From Phytohabitans rumicis (GTDB lineage Bacteria; Actinomycetota; Actinomycetes; Mycobacteriales; Micromonosporaceae): a stretch of DNA of 64,000 nt. The notes under the pieces were generated by a model. The model saw nothing but the letters and a program-made list of their open reading frames with translations. It had not been told where the DNA came from and did no database searches. The position numbers were made by a program, and so were the translations under genes. Positions 26,566 through 35,700 of this stretch are shown in pieces (positions within the stretch are counted from its first letter, which is position 1; every line of letters starts with the position of its first letter). The stretch covers positions 7,209,001-7,273,000 of the forward strand of contig NZ_BLPG01000001.1 in NCBI RefSeq assembly GCF_011764445.1, given 5' to 3'.

Positions 26566-27131
26566 GCAGGCCCACACAACCGGATCTCGGGTCGGTCTCG
26601 CACACGACGCGTGTTGACGCGGACCGACTCGCCACGGGGGAGACGTACGCCCAAACGAACCCGCCACACGCAAGTCCCGAGACCCACCTGGCCAGGCTCG
26701 CCGCCGACTCACCGGCAACTTCCGAGCCGATCCCGGCGCCGATCCGTGGACTGCCGATAGCCCGCTTGGACTCTTCCAAGAGCAGCAGCCAAGCGCACTA
26801 CGTCGTCACGACGATCGACTCGCGGGGGCGGCTGGCCGACCGGTCGCCGCTTCGGGTCCTACGCTGGCCGGCAGGAATGCCGATACGCGTGTCCGCCACC
26901 TCGGGGACCGTGATCGTCTTTCCGCAGGCAGCCGGACCGGAGTCGGTCACGTCGCAAGGCCACCTAAGACTTTGTCCCGACATACGCCGTACATCACGAA
27001 TCGACGCTGGTGATCGTCTGCTCATGGCAGCCTACCGGGGTCGCGGACTGCTCATCGTGCTCACGATGCCGGTCCTCGACGAAATGATGCAGGCCTATCA
27101 CCTGGGCCTGCTGGGTGAGGCGTCGCCATGA
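26562..27131 (+). CDS. AbrB/SpoVT-like protein, module 1
   Basis: The protein (189 aa) has a Pro/Thr-rich N-terminal half. It then carries two swapped-hairpin-like segments typical of AbrB/MazE-type DNA-binding proteins: IDSRGRLADRSPLRVLRWPAGMPIRVSATSGTVIVF and GHLRLCPDIRRTSRIDAGDRLLMAAYRGRGLLIVLT. The same pattern recurs in the proteins at 30679-31177 and 46621-47106, and all three are followed at once by a tyrosine integrase. It starts in an ATGA overlap with the methyltransferase and ends in an ATGA overlap with the integrase. The likely role is a regulator or accessory factor of the integrase. Confidence 0.65.
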   Translation: MSRPTQPDLGSVSHTTRVDADRLATGETYAQTNPPHASPETHLARLAADSPATSEPIPAPIRGLPIARLDSSKSSSQAHYVVTTIDSRGRLADRSPLRVLRWPAGMPIRVSATSGTVIVFPQAAGPESVTSQGHLRLCPDIRRTSRIDAGDRLLMAAYRGRGLLIVLTMPVLDEMMQAYHLGLLGEASP

Positions 27132-28174
27132 CCCTCGGCCCTGAGCCCTCGCCGTCCGCAGCCGACATCGCGGCCATCCGCGCGCTGCTCGCCCGGCTCG
27201 GCGTCACACCGCAGCACCTGCTCAGCGAGACCACTGCTGCGACGCGCATGCCGACGTTCGACGAATACATCAATCGGGTCTCGCAAGCCGTGACCGATGG
27301 AACGCGCCGCGTATACGACACCTACTGGCGGCGCATCCGGAACGTCTGGGGAGACCGGCACCTCGACGAGGTCACGCCGCTGGAGGTGAAGCAGTTGAGC
27401 GAGCAAATCCGCGGCCAGATCGTTCCCCGGCGCAATGCCCGTGGCGGCCGGACCGCCGCCGAGCACCTCGTCGGGGCGCTGCGGTGCCTCTACCGGTACG
27501 CCGTCATCGACGGCCTTATCGCCGAAAATGCCAACCCAGCGGCGAAGGTCGCCAAACCCCGCCGCCTGGCCAGCACCCGCCGCGCCCTACCAGATGGCCA
27601 TCTCGCGAGGATTAACGAAGTGGCAGCCACCACCGGCAACGACCCGAACCTGGACGCTCTTCTGCTTCGACTACACACCGAGACGGCCTGCCGAAGAGGA
27701 GGGGCGCTCGCGCTGCGCCGGTGCGACCTGGATGCGGAACAATGCCTCATCCAGCTCCGAGAAAAGGGGGAGACCGTGCGCTGGCAGCCAGTCTCACCAA
27801 CGCTGATGCGCGCCCTGCTGCTGCACTACGACGAGCGCGGGACCGGCGATCCAAACGGTCCGCTCCTCCGGTACCGCAACGGCAGACCACTCACCCGACG
27901 CCGGTACGACTACCTGTGGCGCAGGCTTGGGCAGGCCCTGCCATGGGTCGCCATCCAACAGATCAGTACACACTGGCTGCGGCACACGACCCTCACCTGG
28001 GTAGAACGGCACTTCGGCTACGCGATCGCGCGAGCGTTCGCCGGGCACGACGGAAGAACCGACGCTGGTACGACGTCGACCTACGTCCGCGCCGATCTAT
28101 ACGAGGTGGCCAACGCGGTCGCCGCCCTTACAAATGAGCCGCATCCGCTCGCGTCTGGCGTCCCGCCGTGCTGA
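27128..28174 (+). CDS. Tyrosine integrase, module 1
   Basis: The 348-residue recombinase has an N-terminal core-binding domain (TFDEYINRVSQAVTDGTRRVYDTYWRRI) and a catalytic domain with the full residue set. These are Arg in ETACRRGGALALR (about 190), Lys in REKGE (213), His-x-x-Arg in THWLRHTTLTW (282 and 285), His in FAGHDG (307) and the nucleophile Tyr in TSTYVRAD (319). It would integrate and excise the element at a specific site. The ATG overlaps the AbrB-like stop. Identity with the integrases of modules 2 and 3 is high around the active site and lower in the N-terminal, site-choosing part, so target sites probably differ. Confidence 0.92.
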   Translation: MTLGPEPSPSAADIAAIRALLARLGVTPQHLLSETTAATRMPTFDEYINRVSQAVTDGTRRVYDTYWRRIRNVWGDRHLDEVTPLEVKQLSEQIRGQIVPRRNARGGRTAAEHLVGALRCLYRYAVIDGLIAENANPAAKVAKPRRLASTRRALPDGHLARINEVAATTGNDPNLDALLLRLHTETACRRGGALALRRCDLDAEQCLIQLREKGETVRWQPVSPTLMRALLLHYDERGTGDPNGPLLRYRNGRPLTRRRYDYLWRRLGQALPWVAIQQISTHWLRHTTLTWVERHFGYAIARAFAGHDGRTDAGTTSTYVRADLYEVANAVAALTNEPHPLASGVPPC

Positions 28175-28513
28175 GAGCCCGCACACCGCACAGCTCGCCA
28201 GACTCGCTGCTGCCGCCCGCAACGCCCTGCCGTGGGGATCGCATCGAGGAGCCCGCTCAGCGACGTATGCGGCTCTGATCAGCCTCAGCAACGACCTTGG
28301 CGAGGTGGAGCCAATAGACTGTGGAGACGCTCAGCAACCGCAAACCTGAGCATCGCGCAGGGCCAGGCCAACCGTCTGGCCCTGCGCCCGCTCGGGCTCT
28401 GGAAGCACACCCCGGGGCCGCTCGGGTCGCTCCGAATCCTCGAACCTCCTCCTCGGCCACGCGCCACGTCGCTTCCGCAGATTGGGCCATGCGGGGCCCG
28501 GGAGAGCCGAGCT
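28175..28513. other. Gap behind integrase 1; possible element end
   Basis: No convincing gene. A plus-strand frame at 28134-28349 (MSRIRSRLASRRAESPHTAQ) overlaps the integrase end and has no ribosome site. The position directly downstream of an integrase makes this a place to look for an attachment site. I could not identify a tRNA or a direct repeat here. Confidence 0.3.
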
Positions 28514-28762
28514 CTACGCAGACTGCCGGCCCGACTCGTATTGGTAGACCGGTAGCCCATCAATGTCGTCCGTACGCCTGTAGACGTGGTCGACCCGGTG
28601 CGCCGGTCCGTCAACGGTGCCGAGGTAGGAGCCCGTTTGCGGCAGGACCACGGTGACGGGCAGGCTACCTGTCGTATCCAATTCGACCAGTTGGATGCGG
28701 CCGTCGACCGGGCCACCCAGCAGCCAGACCTCGACAGCACGCACCGACTCATCATCGCTCAC
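28514..28762 (-). CDS. Hypothetical protein (82 aa)
   Basis: The GTG start at 28762 gives VSDDESVRAVEVWLLGGPVDGRIQLVELDTTG. The rest includes a beta-strand-rich stretch (LPVTVVLPQTGSYLG) and ends HVYRRTDDIDGLPVYQYESGRQSA. The pattern resembles small uncharacterised actinobacterial proteins with W-L-x-G-G-P-x-D-G-x near the start, whose role is unknown. No membrane helix. A poorly supported frame (28752-29111) lies directly upstream on the same strand. Confidence 0.55.
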   Translation of the reverse strand: MSDDESVRAVEVWLLGGPVDGRIQLVELDTTGSLPVTVVLPQTGSYLGTVDGPAHRVDHVYRRTDDIDGLPVYQYESGRQSA

Positions 28763-29077
28763 GCCGCCACGCTTCCCGAAGCGGCTGGTCGCCCGGCGTG
28801 ACGTGCACGCCGCCCGGAACCATCCAGGACAACACGACCCGCCACGATGCCATCCTCGGCGCAGCCGAGTTCGGCACCGTACTGCCGCCCGTCTCGTCTA
28901 TACGGCCGGCTCCCAGTTGCTTGTCGCATGCTTCGGTGAGGCGCCGACGTATACGCAACTCCACGCACCGGCACGCCGCATGGTCAACAACGATGCCGCT
29001 GACCGGACCTCGGAATGGATGGTTCACACACGGGCAAGTTCCGTCGTGGCGCTCGGCGGGCGTCGGATTCTCGACCG
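28763..29077. other. Gap with only a doubtful minus-strand frame
   Basis: A minus-strand frame 28752-29111 (MAHAVRPGPGLTVEN) is open but rich in Arg and Cys and has no recognisable pattern, so I do not call it. It may be the damaged 5' part of a gene ending at 28752. Confidence 0.3.
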
Positions 29078-30070
29078 TCAGTCCAGGTCCGGGTCGAACT
29101 GCGTGAGCCAAGCCGGATTGCCGCCGGCGGCCGCGGCGACCAGGCCTGCCGTCAGCCAGACCAGGGCGGGCAGTGTTGCATCGCCGAGCCGGTCAAACGC
29201 CTGCTCCACGGTCAGCGGCGGCGCCGATGGGTGACCAAGCACGCTGGCGAGCACCAGCGCCTGATCCGCCTCGTCCGAACCGAGGTGATCACCGACCCAT
29301 GTCACCGCCGCTGCGGCGGCAGTCGCGGGGACTCGCTCACGTGCCGCAGCAAGCCACGCCAACATCACGCTCACCGCCGTAGTGGCCGCGAGCCCTGCCA
29401 CCTCGGCGTTGTCGGCCTCATCGAGGACATCCGCGAGCCCCCACGCGGCTTCCGCCCCACCCGTGGCGATCGTCTCGGCTACCAGCGCCCGCAACATGTC
29501 GGGCGTCCGCGCCGCCGCGTCTCCCCACTGTGCAGACAACTCGACGTCCTCGCCGAGGTCCCCGTCCTGGTAGCGGGCAACCGCATCCAGGTACGTCTTG
29601 ACCTCGGCCGCAGAGAACAGGTGCTGATTGACGTCGGTGACCATGTAGCCAACCTCGCGCCACGCATGGATGTAGGCGGCGTCGACACCAGCAGCCTCTG
29701 CGGCCTCCGCCACCCTTGCCAATCCCTCATCCCACTGCCGCTGGCCCATCGGCATGGGCTCATCGGCGTCCGGGTCAAAGAACAGCGGATCGGTAGGCCC
29801 GGGCTCGCGACCAAACTTCTCTTGGAACGCGGCCAATTGTGCGGCGAGAGCCTCCCGCATCCGCGGCGCGTCTGCCTCGCCCCAGGTCAGCACCGTCTGT
29901 CCGTCGGGCTGGCGGATCCGCTGGGCATACCGAGGGTCGCCGGAGCGCTGCACAACCAACTGGGCATGCGCCTCCCGGTCCGCGGCCTCGCGGGCCACCA
30001 GCCGGCGCTGGTGGCCTCGGGCCTGCCGTTCGGCCTCCTGGCGTTGTCGCTCGGTGCGCTTCTTCGGCAT
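29078..30070 (-). CDS. Hypothetical protein (330 aa) with Ala-rich helical C-terminus
   Basis: The N-terminus MPKKRTERQRQEAERQARGHQRR is strongly basic and predicted to be a long helix, perhaps nucleic-acid binding. A middle segment, ADEPMPMGQRQWDEGLARVAEAAEAAGVDAAYIHAWREVGYMV, looks folded. The C-terminal half consists of Ala/Val-rich helices, including AVSVMLAWLAAARERVPATAAAAAVTW and a final LVWLTAGLVAAAAGG, that could be amphipathic or weakly membrane-associated. I do not know the family. The gene stands alone and complete. Confidence 0.6.
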   Translation of the reverse strand: MPKKRTERQRQEAERQARGHQRRLVAREAADREAHAQLVVQRSGDPRYAQRIRQPDGQTVLTWGEADAPRMREALAAQLAAFQEKFGREPGPTDPLFFDPDADEPMPMGQRQWDEGLARVAEAAEAAGVDAAYIHAWREVGYMVTDVNQHLFSAAEVKTYLDAVARYQDGDLGEDVELSAQWGDAAARTPDMLRALVAETIATGGAEAAWGLADVLDEADNAEVAGLAATTAVSVMLAWLAAARERVPATAAAAAVTWVGDHLGSDEADQALVLASVLGHPSAPPLTVEQAFDRLGDATLPALVWLTAGLVAAAAGGNPAWLTQFDPDLD

Positions 30071-30678
30071 TGCTGCACCTCACTCAGCGTCGTACCTGAT
30101 CCACGCGGCGTACGTCTTCAGCACATAGTTGCATGTTCACCAGCACCGTCAGCGGCGGCGGGTCAATGGATCATCCGCACGTGTTTCGGTCCCGAAGCAC
30201 CCCCGCCATCGATCCCTACCGGACCTGCGACGTGGCCCTGGACAGCCCTCAGCGTGATGCGTTGGGGTTCTCCTCCACCAACCAGGACCGCGCACCACAC
30301 GCGAGGACTTGCCGAGTGCGTGGACAGCCTGCGGCCGTCCCTTCACGGCAGGCACAGCGGCCGGCTGCGCCGGAGCCTGACGCCAACCCTGACACATTCG
30401 AGGACCACAGACCTGATCACCCGACCCGTATCCGTGTGCGTCGCGGGCCTGTTAGTGTCGTGGCATGTGCACCCGTTTGGTGCACAAATGCTACGCGTGG
30501 GGCCCCTCGGACACCGGTTTCGGTGGAATCCCGCGGTAAGCGGACGTTCGGCCGGTTGGCGGGGACTATCGGACACCGACCAAGCGCACCTGCTGCAGAT
30601 GCTGATCGAGGGGCCCGGGTCCGTCGAACGGTCTGATCTTGCCCTTTTCCCGAGTTCGCGTCCCTGGCCCAGTCGACG
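30071..30678. other. Gap holding a palindromic element upstream of module 2
   Basis: No gene is supported over this 600-base stretch. Its main content is the conserved block at about 30454-30531, which recurs at 46438-46515 upstream of module 3. Confidence 0.35.
30466..30486. repeat. Palindrome in a block shared with module 3
   Basis: Arms TGTGCACC and GGTGCACA are perfect inverted repeats with spacer CGTTT. The palindrome is followed by AAATGCTACGCGTGGGG and then CCCCTCGGACACC. The same palindrome and flank occur at 46450-46470, where 12 extra bases (GTTCAATCC-type hairpin) are inserted between the G and C runs. It lies about 190 bases before the AbrB-like start in module 2 and about 150 in module 3. 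It could be an operator for the AbrB-like protein or an integrase core site. Confidence 0.6.
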
Positions 30679-31177
30679 ATGAGTGGCATGGGCTCGTCCG
30701 CGCAGTCGGCCGGCGCTCGCCCTGAGCGGCTGATCGGGGCGTTGATTCCTCCGCCCACACGGCGTTCCACCGGTGCCGGTTGAGGTGCCAGCTCTGCCCA
30801 GACTCCGGTTGCCGGCCGACGCCTGGTCTGGGCCTTTTCTACTCGACGCGGTGCGCCTGGACGCCTCTGGGCGGTTCTGCTCGCGCTTCCTGTTGCGAGT
30901 GCTGGCGTGGGCGCCGGGGCATCGCGTCGATCTGCGCGTCGGCGTCGACGCGGTGGTGATCGCCTCCTGCGCGGCGGGCCGGCAGGCGGTGGGCAGCCGC
31001 GGCGAACTGACCCTGCCGGTCTCCGCGCGGATACTGGCCGGACTCGACATGCAGGCACGGGTCGTGCTGGTCGCGGTGCCTGCACAGGATCTGTTGATCG
31101 TGCACCCTCCGGTGCTGGTCGCTCGTCTGTTGGCCGGGCACTACGGTCGCCAGCCGGAGCGCCACGACGATGGCTGA
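30679..31177 (+). pseudogene. AbrB/SpoVT-like protein, module 2, probable frameshift
   Basis: From ATG 30679 the frame reads MSGMGSSAQSAGARPERLIGALIPPP, which resembles the N-terminus of the module 3 protein (ARSEQLIGVLVPAAG), but it stops at about 30783. The rest of the module 3 pattern continues in another frame: LPADAWSGPFLLDAVRLDASGRFCSRFLLRVLAW, then GSRGELTLPVSARILAGLDMQARVVLVAVP to the stop at 31177. A one-base indel between about 30750 and 30780 explains this. Alternatively a GTG at 30773 starts a shorter functional protein that keeps both AbrB-like segments. The gene overlaps the integrase start by 8 bases. Confidence 0.55.
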
Positions 31178-32201
31178 ACCGGAGCGGGTCGCGCAGGCGC
31201 GAAGGTTGCTCGCAGAGTTGGGCGTGACCGTCGCCGACCTGCAGGCCGCCGAGAGTGTCGGGGTCGAGATGCCCACGGTCGCGGAGTACCTGCCGCAGGT
31301 GATCGCCGCGGCCGGATCTGCCGGGCGCACCTACGGCAACTACTGGATGCGGATGGCGGCGCTGTGGGGTGATCGACGGCTGGACGCGATCTCCGCAACC
31401 GACATCGAGGCGCTGCAGCGCGAAGCGGTCGCCAGGGCAGTGGCGCGGCGCAACGGTCGCGGTGGCCGGCACGCCGGCGAGCACGTGATCGCGGCCGCGC
31501 GGGCGTTCTTCCTGCGGGCGATCGCCGACGGGCTGATCGTCGCCTCGGCGAGCCCGGCGCATCAGATCGGCAAACCGCGCCGGCTACCCAACACCCGCCG
31601 CGCGTTGACACCCCGGGAACTAGTCGAGATCAACGACGCGGCCCGGACCAGCGGTAACGACGCCATACTCGACGCGCTGCTGCTGCGCCTGCACACCGAG
31701 ACCGCCTGCCGACGCGGCGGCGCGCTCGCCCTTCGCCGAATGGACCTCGACCCCGATCACGGACTCGTGCGGATACGCGAGAAGGGCGAGACGCTGCGCT
31801 GGCAGCCGATCAGCCTCGACCTGGCCGCCCACTTGGTCGACCACGCCCACCACCGCGGCGCCGTAGCGCCCGCGGATCAGTTGCTGCGCTACCGCGACGG
31901 CCGTCCGCTGACCTCGCGGCGCTACGACCACCTGTGGGAACGGATCGGCGATCGGCTGCCCTGGGTCGCCGCTCAAGGCATCTCCACCCACTGGCTGCGG
32001 CACACCACACTGACCTGGGTGGAGCGCAACTTCGGCTACGGCATCGCCCGCGCCTACGCCGGACACACCGACAAGACCGGCCCAGCCACCACCACATACA
32101 TCAAAGCCGACCTACAAGCCGTCGCCACCGCCCTGGCCGCGCTGACCGGCCAACCACATCCACTCGCGACCAGCCTCGAAGACCTCGGGATCCGCACCTG
32201 A
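31170..32201 (+). CDS. Tyrosine integrase, module 2
   Basis: The 343-residue protein carries a core-binding domain (TVAEYLPQVIAAAGSAGRTYGNYWMRM) and a catalytic domain. The catalytic residues are Arg (ETACRRGGALALR), Lys (IREKGETLRWQ), H-x-x-R (THWLRHTTLTWVERNFG), His (YAGHTDKTG) and Tyr (TTTYIKADLQ). It is closer to integrase 3 (47096) than to integrase 1. It starts with ATG 31170 inside the end of the AbrB-like gene. The natural C-terminus, HPLATSLEDLGIRT, is present, which helps to show what integrase 3 has lost. It is intact and likely active. Confidence 0.92.
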   Translation: MAEPERVAQARRLLAELGVTVADLQAAESVGVEMPTVAEYLPQVIAAAGSAGRTYGNYWMRMAALWGDRRLDAISATDIEALQREAVARAVARRNGRGGRHAGEHVIAAARAFFLRAIADGLIVASASPAHQIGKPRRLPNTRRALTPRELVEINDAARTSGNDAILDALLLRLHTETACRRGGALALRRMDLDPDHGLVRIREKGETLRWQPISLDLAAHLVDHAHHRGAVAPADQLLRYRDGRPLTSRRYDHLWERIGDRLPWVAAQGISTHWLRHTTLTWVERNFGYGIARAYAGHTDKTGPATTTYIKADLQAVATALAALTGQPHPLATSLEDLGIRT

Positions 32202-32770
32202 CCGCAACCGCACAGCGGTGGACCGCACCGCCCCCAACGTCGTGGCGCACGCCGTGCCTGAGTGACGGTAGAGGACTGGGGACCAGGGCTGCCTACCCGG
32301 CTTCGGCGAGCCGACCGACCGCCTGCCGCGATCGGGGACGCACCCCTACATCCTGGCGCGCGCCGGCCCAGTAACACGCATGGCGTATGCCACCGTGTCG
32401 TTCCAATCCCCGAGGGCCCGTACAACCTGGGAACGCGGCTAACCAGCGGCGATCCAACATTCGTAGGTACCGCCCCGGCCTGCGTGAGCGTAGGCGCCGA
32501 TGCGACATTGTGTGTCGCCTGAGCCGAGCACGAACGCTGTGGTGAGGTCTATCTATCTACGGACAGTGGAAGATCGTCGTGGCCCACACGCGTAGCCAGC
32601 CTGGCGGCCATCGGCGCCAGGCGATGGTAGGGCTTACCTCCGACCGTATTCGTCGTCGGTTACGAGGTCCCGGCCAGTACGCCCAGGTGTGCCGGTCCGT
32701 GGTCATGTCGGTCGCCCAGCGCATACTGAGGTCCTGCTGGTTCCGGGCACGGTTTGTGAGAGGAGGGCGC
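32202..32770. other. Gap before the giant STAND gene, with repeat block A
   Basis: No gene is supported. At 32418-32470 lies CCGTACAACCTGGGAACGCGGC followed by a CAGCGGCGATCC segment, a diverged copy of blocks at 57340 and 62330. The promoter of the 32771 gene is probably in the last 200 bases. The frame of that gene is open back to 32579 but without protein-like sequence before about 32760. Confidence 0.4.
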
Positions 32771-35700
32771 TTGGGGCGCGCGAAGGCGAGCGGTGAGCAG
32801 GATGCCGTCCGTGGCTACGGGTACCAGTACGACCATGTCGCCGCCACCGCCTATGACCTGTACCGAGAGCGTCGCCATTTCACCCTTAGGCTTGTCGATC
32901 CCGAAGTGGGAGCGGTCGATGACTGCGTCCTCGTCTTGGCGCCAGTCACCGCCAGCGCCGGGCCAGAGGTCCATGGCTACCAGTACAAGTCTGCGGCAGG
33001 AAACCTGACATTGGCGGGACTGCTGGCCGCCGGAAAGACAAGGAAGGGTGAGCCGAAACCATCGCTGCTGGCGGAGCTTCTCGACGGCTGGCGGAAACTG
33101 AGTGCCCGCCACGGCGGCAACGAGGTGGCTGTCCACCTTGTGACGCCCGGCGCGCTCTCCCGCCGTGATCGGCCGCTAACGGCAGCGGTGAAGGCGGTCA
33201 GGGGAGCCGTGTTCCCAGCTCCATCCCGCCAACATACGGCCGCTTTCGTTGAATCCGTCCTGCAGCCGCTAGCTTCGGGTGGGCGGCTCCAAGACGTTGA
33301 TCCGGCGTGGAACCCGATCCTGGAGTGGATCCGCGAACAGATCGGAATGCAGGAAAGCGAGGTCGAGCCTTTCCTAGCTGCGCTTCGCATCGACACCGAA
33401 ACCGCCTCCGCGATGCCAGCGCACCCGGACCGACTGCCGCCTGAGCAGCGTTCCGAGGACATTGGTCATCTCGCGGCGGTGCTGCACCGCCGGGTGCAGG
33501 ACGGCGAGCCAGGTCAGGCCGTCGTGCTGACGCCTGAGGATGTGGCAGCACTGGCAGGGTTCGGCTCTCGCGGCCGCCCGCGGCACCTGCATCGCTTCCC
33601 GATCGACCTCGACCGATACACCCCTTTGGTTGAGGCTGAGCAGGCGCTGGCCACAGCGCTTGAGTTGGCGCCAAGCGGGTATCTGTGTGTTCTGGGGCCG
33701 CCAGGGAGCGGCAAGTCGACTCTGCTGGCCCATGCCACGCCAGGACTCGCCGACCGTGTGGTGACCTACCTGGCCTTCCTGCCTGGTGATGCGGCTGCCG
33801 CCGGCCGCGTCTCGGCGACCGATTTCCTTCACGACGTCGTCGTGCAGATGGAAGCGTCACAACTCAAGGTTCGGAAGAGCCTACCGGAGCGTGACCTGAA
33901 CGAGTTACGGCTCCGATTCCGGGACCTGCTGAGTGCCGCCAGCGCGGAGTTCGCGGAGACCGGCCGCCGCACCCTGCTGATCGTGGACGGTCTCGATCAT
34001 GTCGCCCGCGCGCGCGTGAGCCAGCCCTTGCTCGACGAACTCCCGACGCCGGAAGCTGTCCCGGACGGTGTCGTGATCGTGATGGGCTCTCAGACACTCT
34101 CACCGCTGAACGCCAAGATCCAAAATCATCTCGGCGGGGCCACCAAAGACAACACCCACCGTACTGTCGACCTGGCAGCTCACCGACTGACGTCGGCCGC
34201 AGTAGAGGGCGCATGCCATCGGCTCGCGGAGGCGGTCCCGGAGTTGGCGTTGACCAACAGGCAGATCGCCCGTGTGGTGCAACTTGTAGGCGGACACCCA
34301 CTCGCCTTGGCCTACGTCACCAACTCACTTGTCGACCTCATTGAGGAGCATGCCCTCGGTGCCGAGGCGTCCGTGGCCGACTGTGTCCGGATTCCCGCCA
34401 GTGCCGTTGACTGTGCCTTGGACCGCTGCGTCCGCTACTCCGGCAGTGTCGCTGACGACTACGCCGCCTACCTGGCCGACCTGCCAGACAGCGACGCTCT
34501 CCAAACACTTCTGGGAGACCTTGCCCGACTCCGGTCGCCGATCAACATGCGGTGGGTGCAGATGTGGGCGGACTCCTCGGCGCTGCGTAGCCTCGTTCGG
34601 CTCAAGCACCTGTTCCGCGTCCTTGACCGCCACTCGTGGATGTTCTTCCACGACTCGTTCAGGCAATTCGTACTGGAGGCGACCAGCGTCGATCTGCTCG
34701 GTGAACCGGACCCCGACGCCGACGCGCAGCACCACGCGCTCCTGGCGGATGAGTGCGCAGCGGCTGAGGAAGGATCGCGGGAGAACGGCGAGGAGTTCTT
34801 CCACTGCGCACAAGCTGGCCAGCAACAGCGTGCGCTTGCTTTGGCGACACCCGACCGACTCCGCGCCAGATTCCTTGCCGGCACCTCACCTGCCGTCCTT
34901 ACCGAGGACATTCGGACCGCCATGCGCCTCGCAGCCGAGGAGAGCGACGCTGCAGCGCTCGTTGGGCTCATGCTCATCCAGGCCGAACTTCAGTCACGCG
35001 AGCAGGTACTGGAGTCGGTCGACCTGACTGGTACGTGGATCGACGCCGGCGATCTGAACGCGGCCCTCGCGTACGCCCTTCCTAGCGCGACGCTGCGCAT
35101 CCCGATCCGGCATGCCCTGACCGCCGCCGTCAAGCTCGATGATCTCGCGCATCCCGCCGGACGCCTGTTGTTCGACGCCGCGGACATCCATGAACTCGGG
35201 TCAGTCGGTGGCACCGAACGATGGGAGATGTTGTCGGCTTGGGCGCAGGGTACCGTTCGCTTCCGTCCTCTATCGGTGCTCCACACCATCCTGCGACGGA
35301 TGTCTGAGCGCGCCCTGTCGCGCTTCACCGCGACAACAGAAAGCTACAGGCATCATGCTGCGTTCGCTCTGGGCGGGCACGCCGCCTACTTCGCGCGCTG
35401 CGCCGTCTCCGAGCTGCTCCGGACCGGAAGGTTGGTGGACGCCGAAGATCTGACGGCGAAGCTCCACGCCGGTGCATCCACATTGCTGGCAGCTATCCCC
35501 GCTCAGGACGCAGACGAGCGGACGTGGGGAGACGAGCTGATCGAATCAGCCTACGACGCCGTAGCGGATACGAGCATCCAAACGGCGAGGGTCCGGGCGA
35601 AGGCCGGTCAATGGGAGGAGGCACTCCAAACCCTTCAGAACCTAGCCACACCGTCCACCGGTGGAAACGATGCCGAACAGCGCGCGCTCGCCGCGATGGG

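Noticed and set aside
28134-28349. A 71-residue gene behind integrase 1
   Set aside because: It overlaps the integrase end by 41 bases, has no ribosome site and no recognisable pattern.
29015-30682. A 555-residue plus-strand frame
   Set aside because: It is mostly antisense to the 29078-30070 gene and runs through the palindromic block; no recognisable domain.
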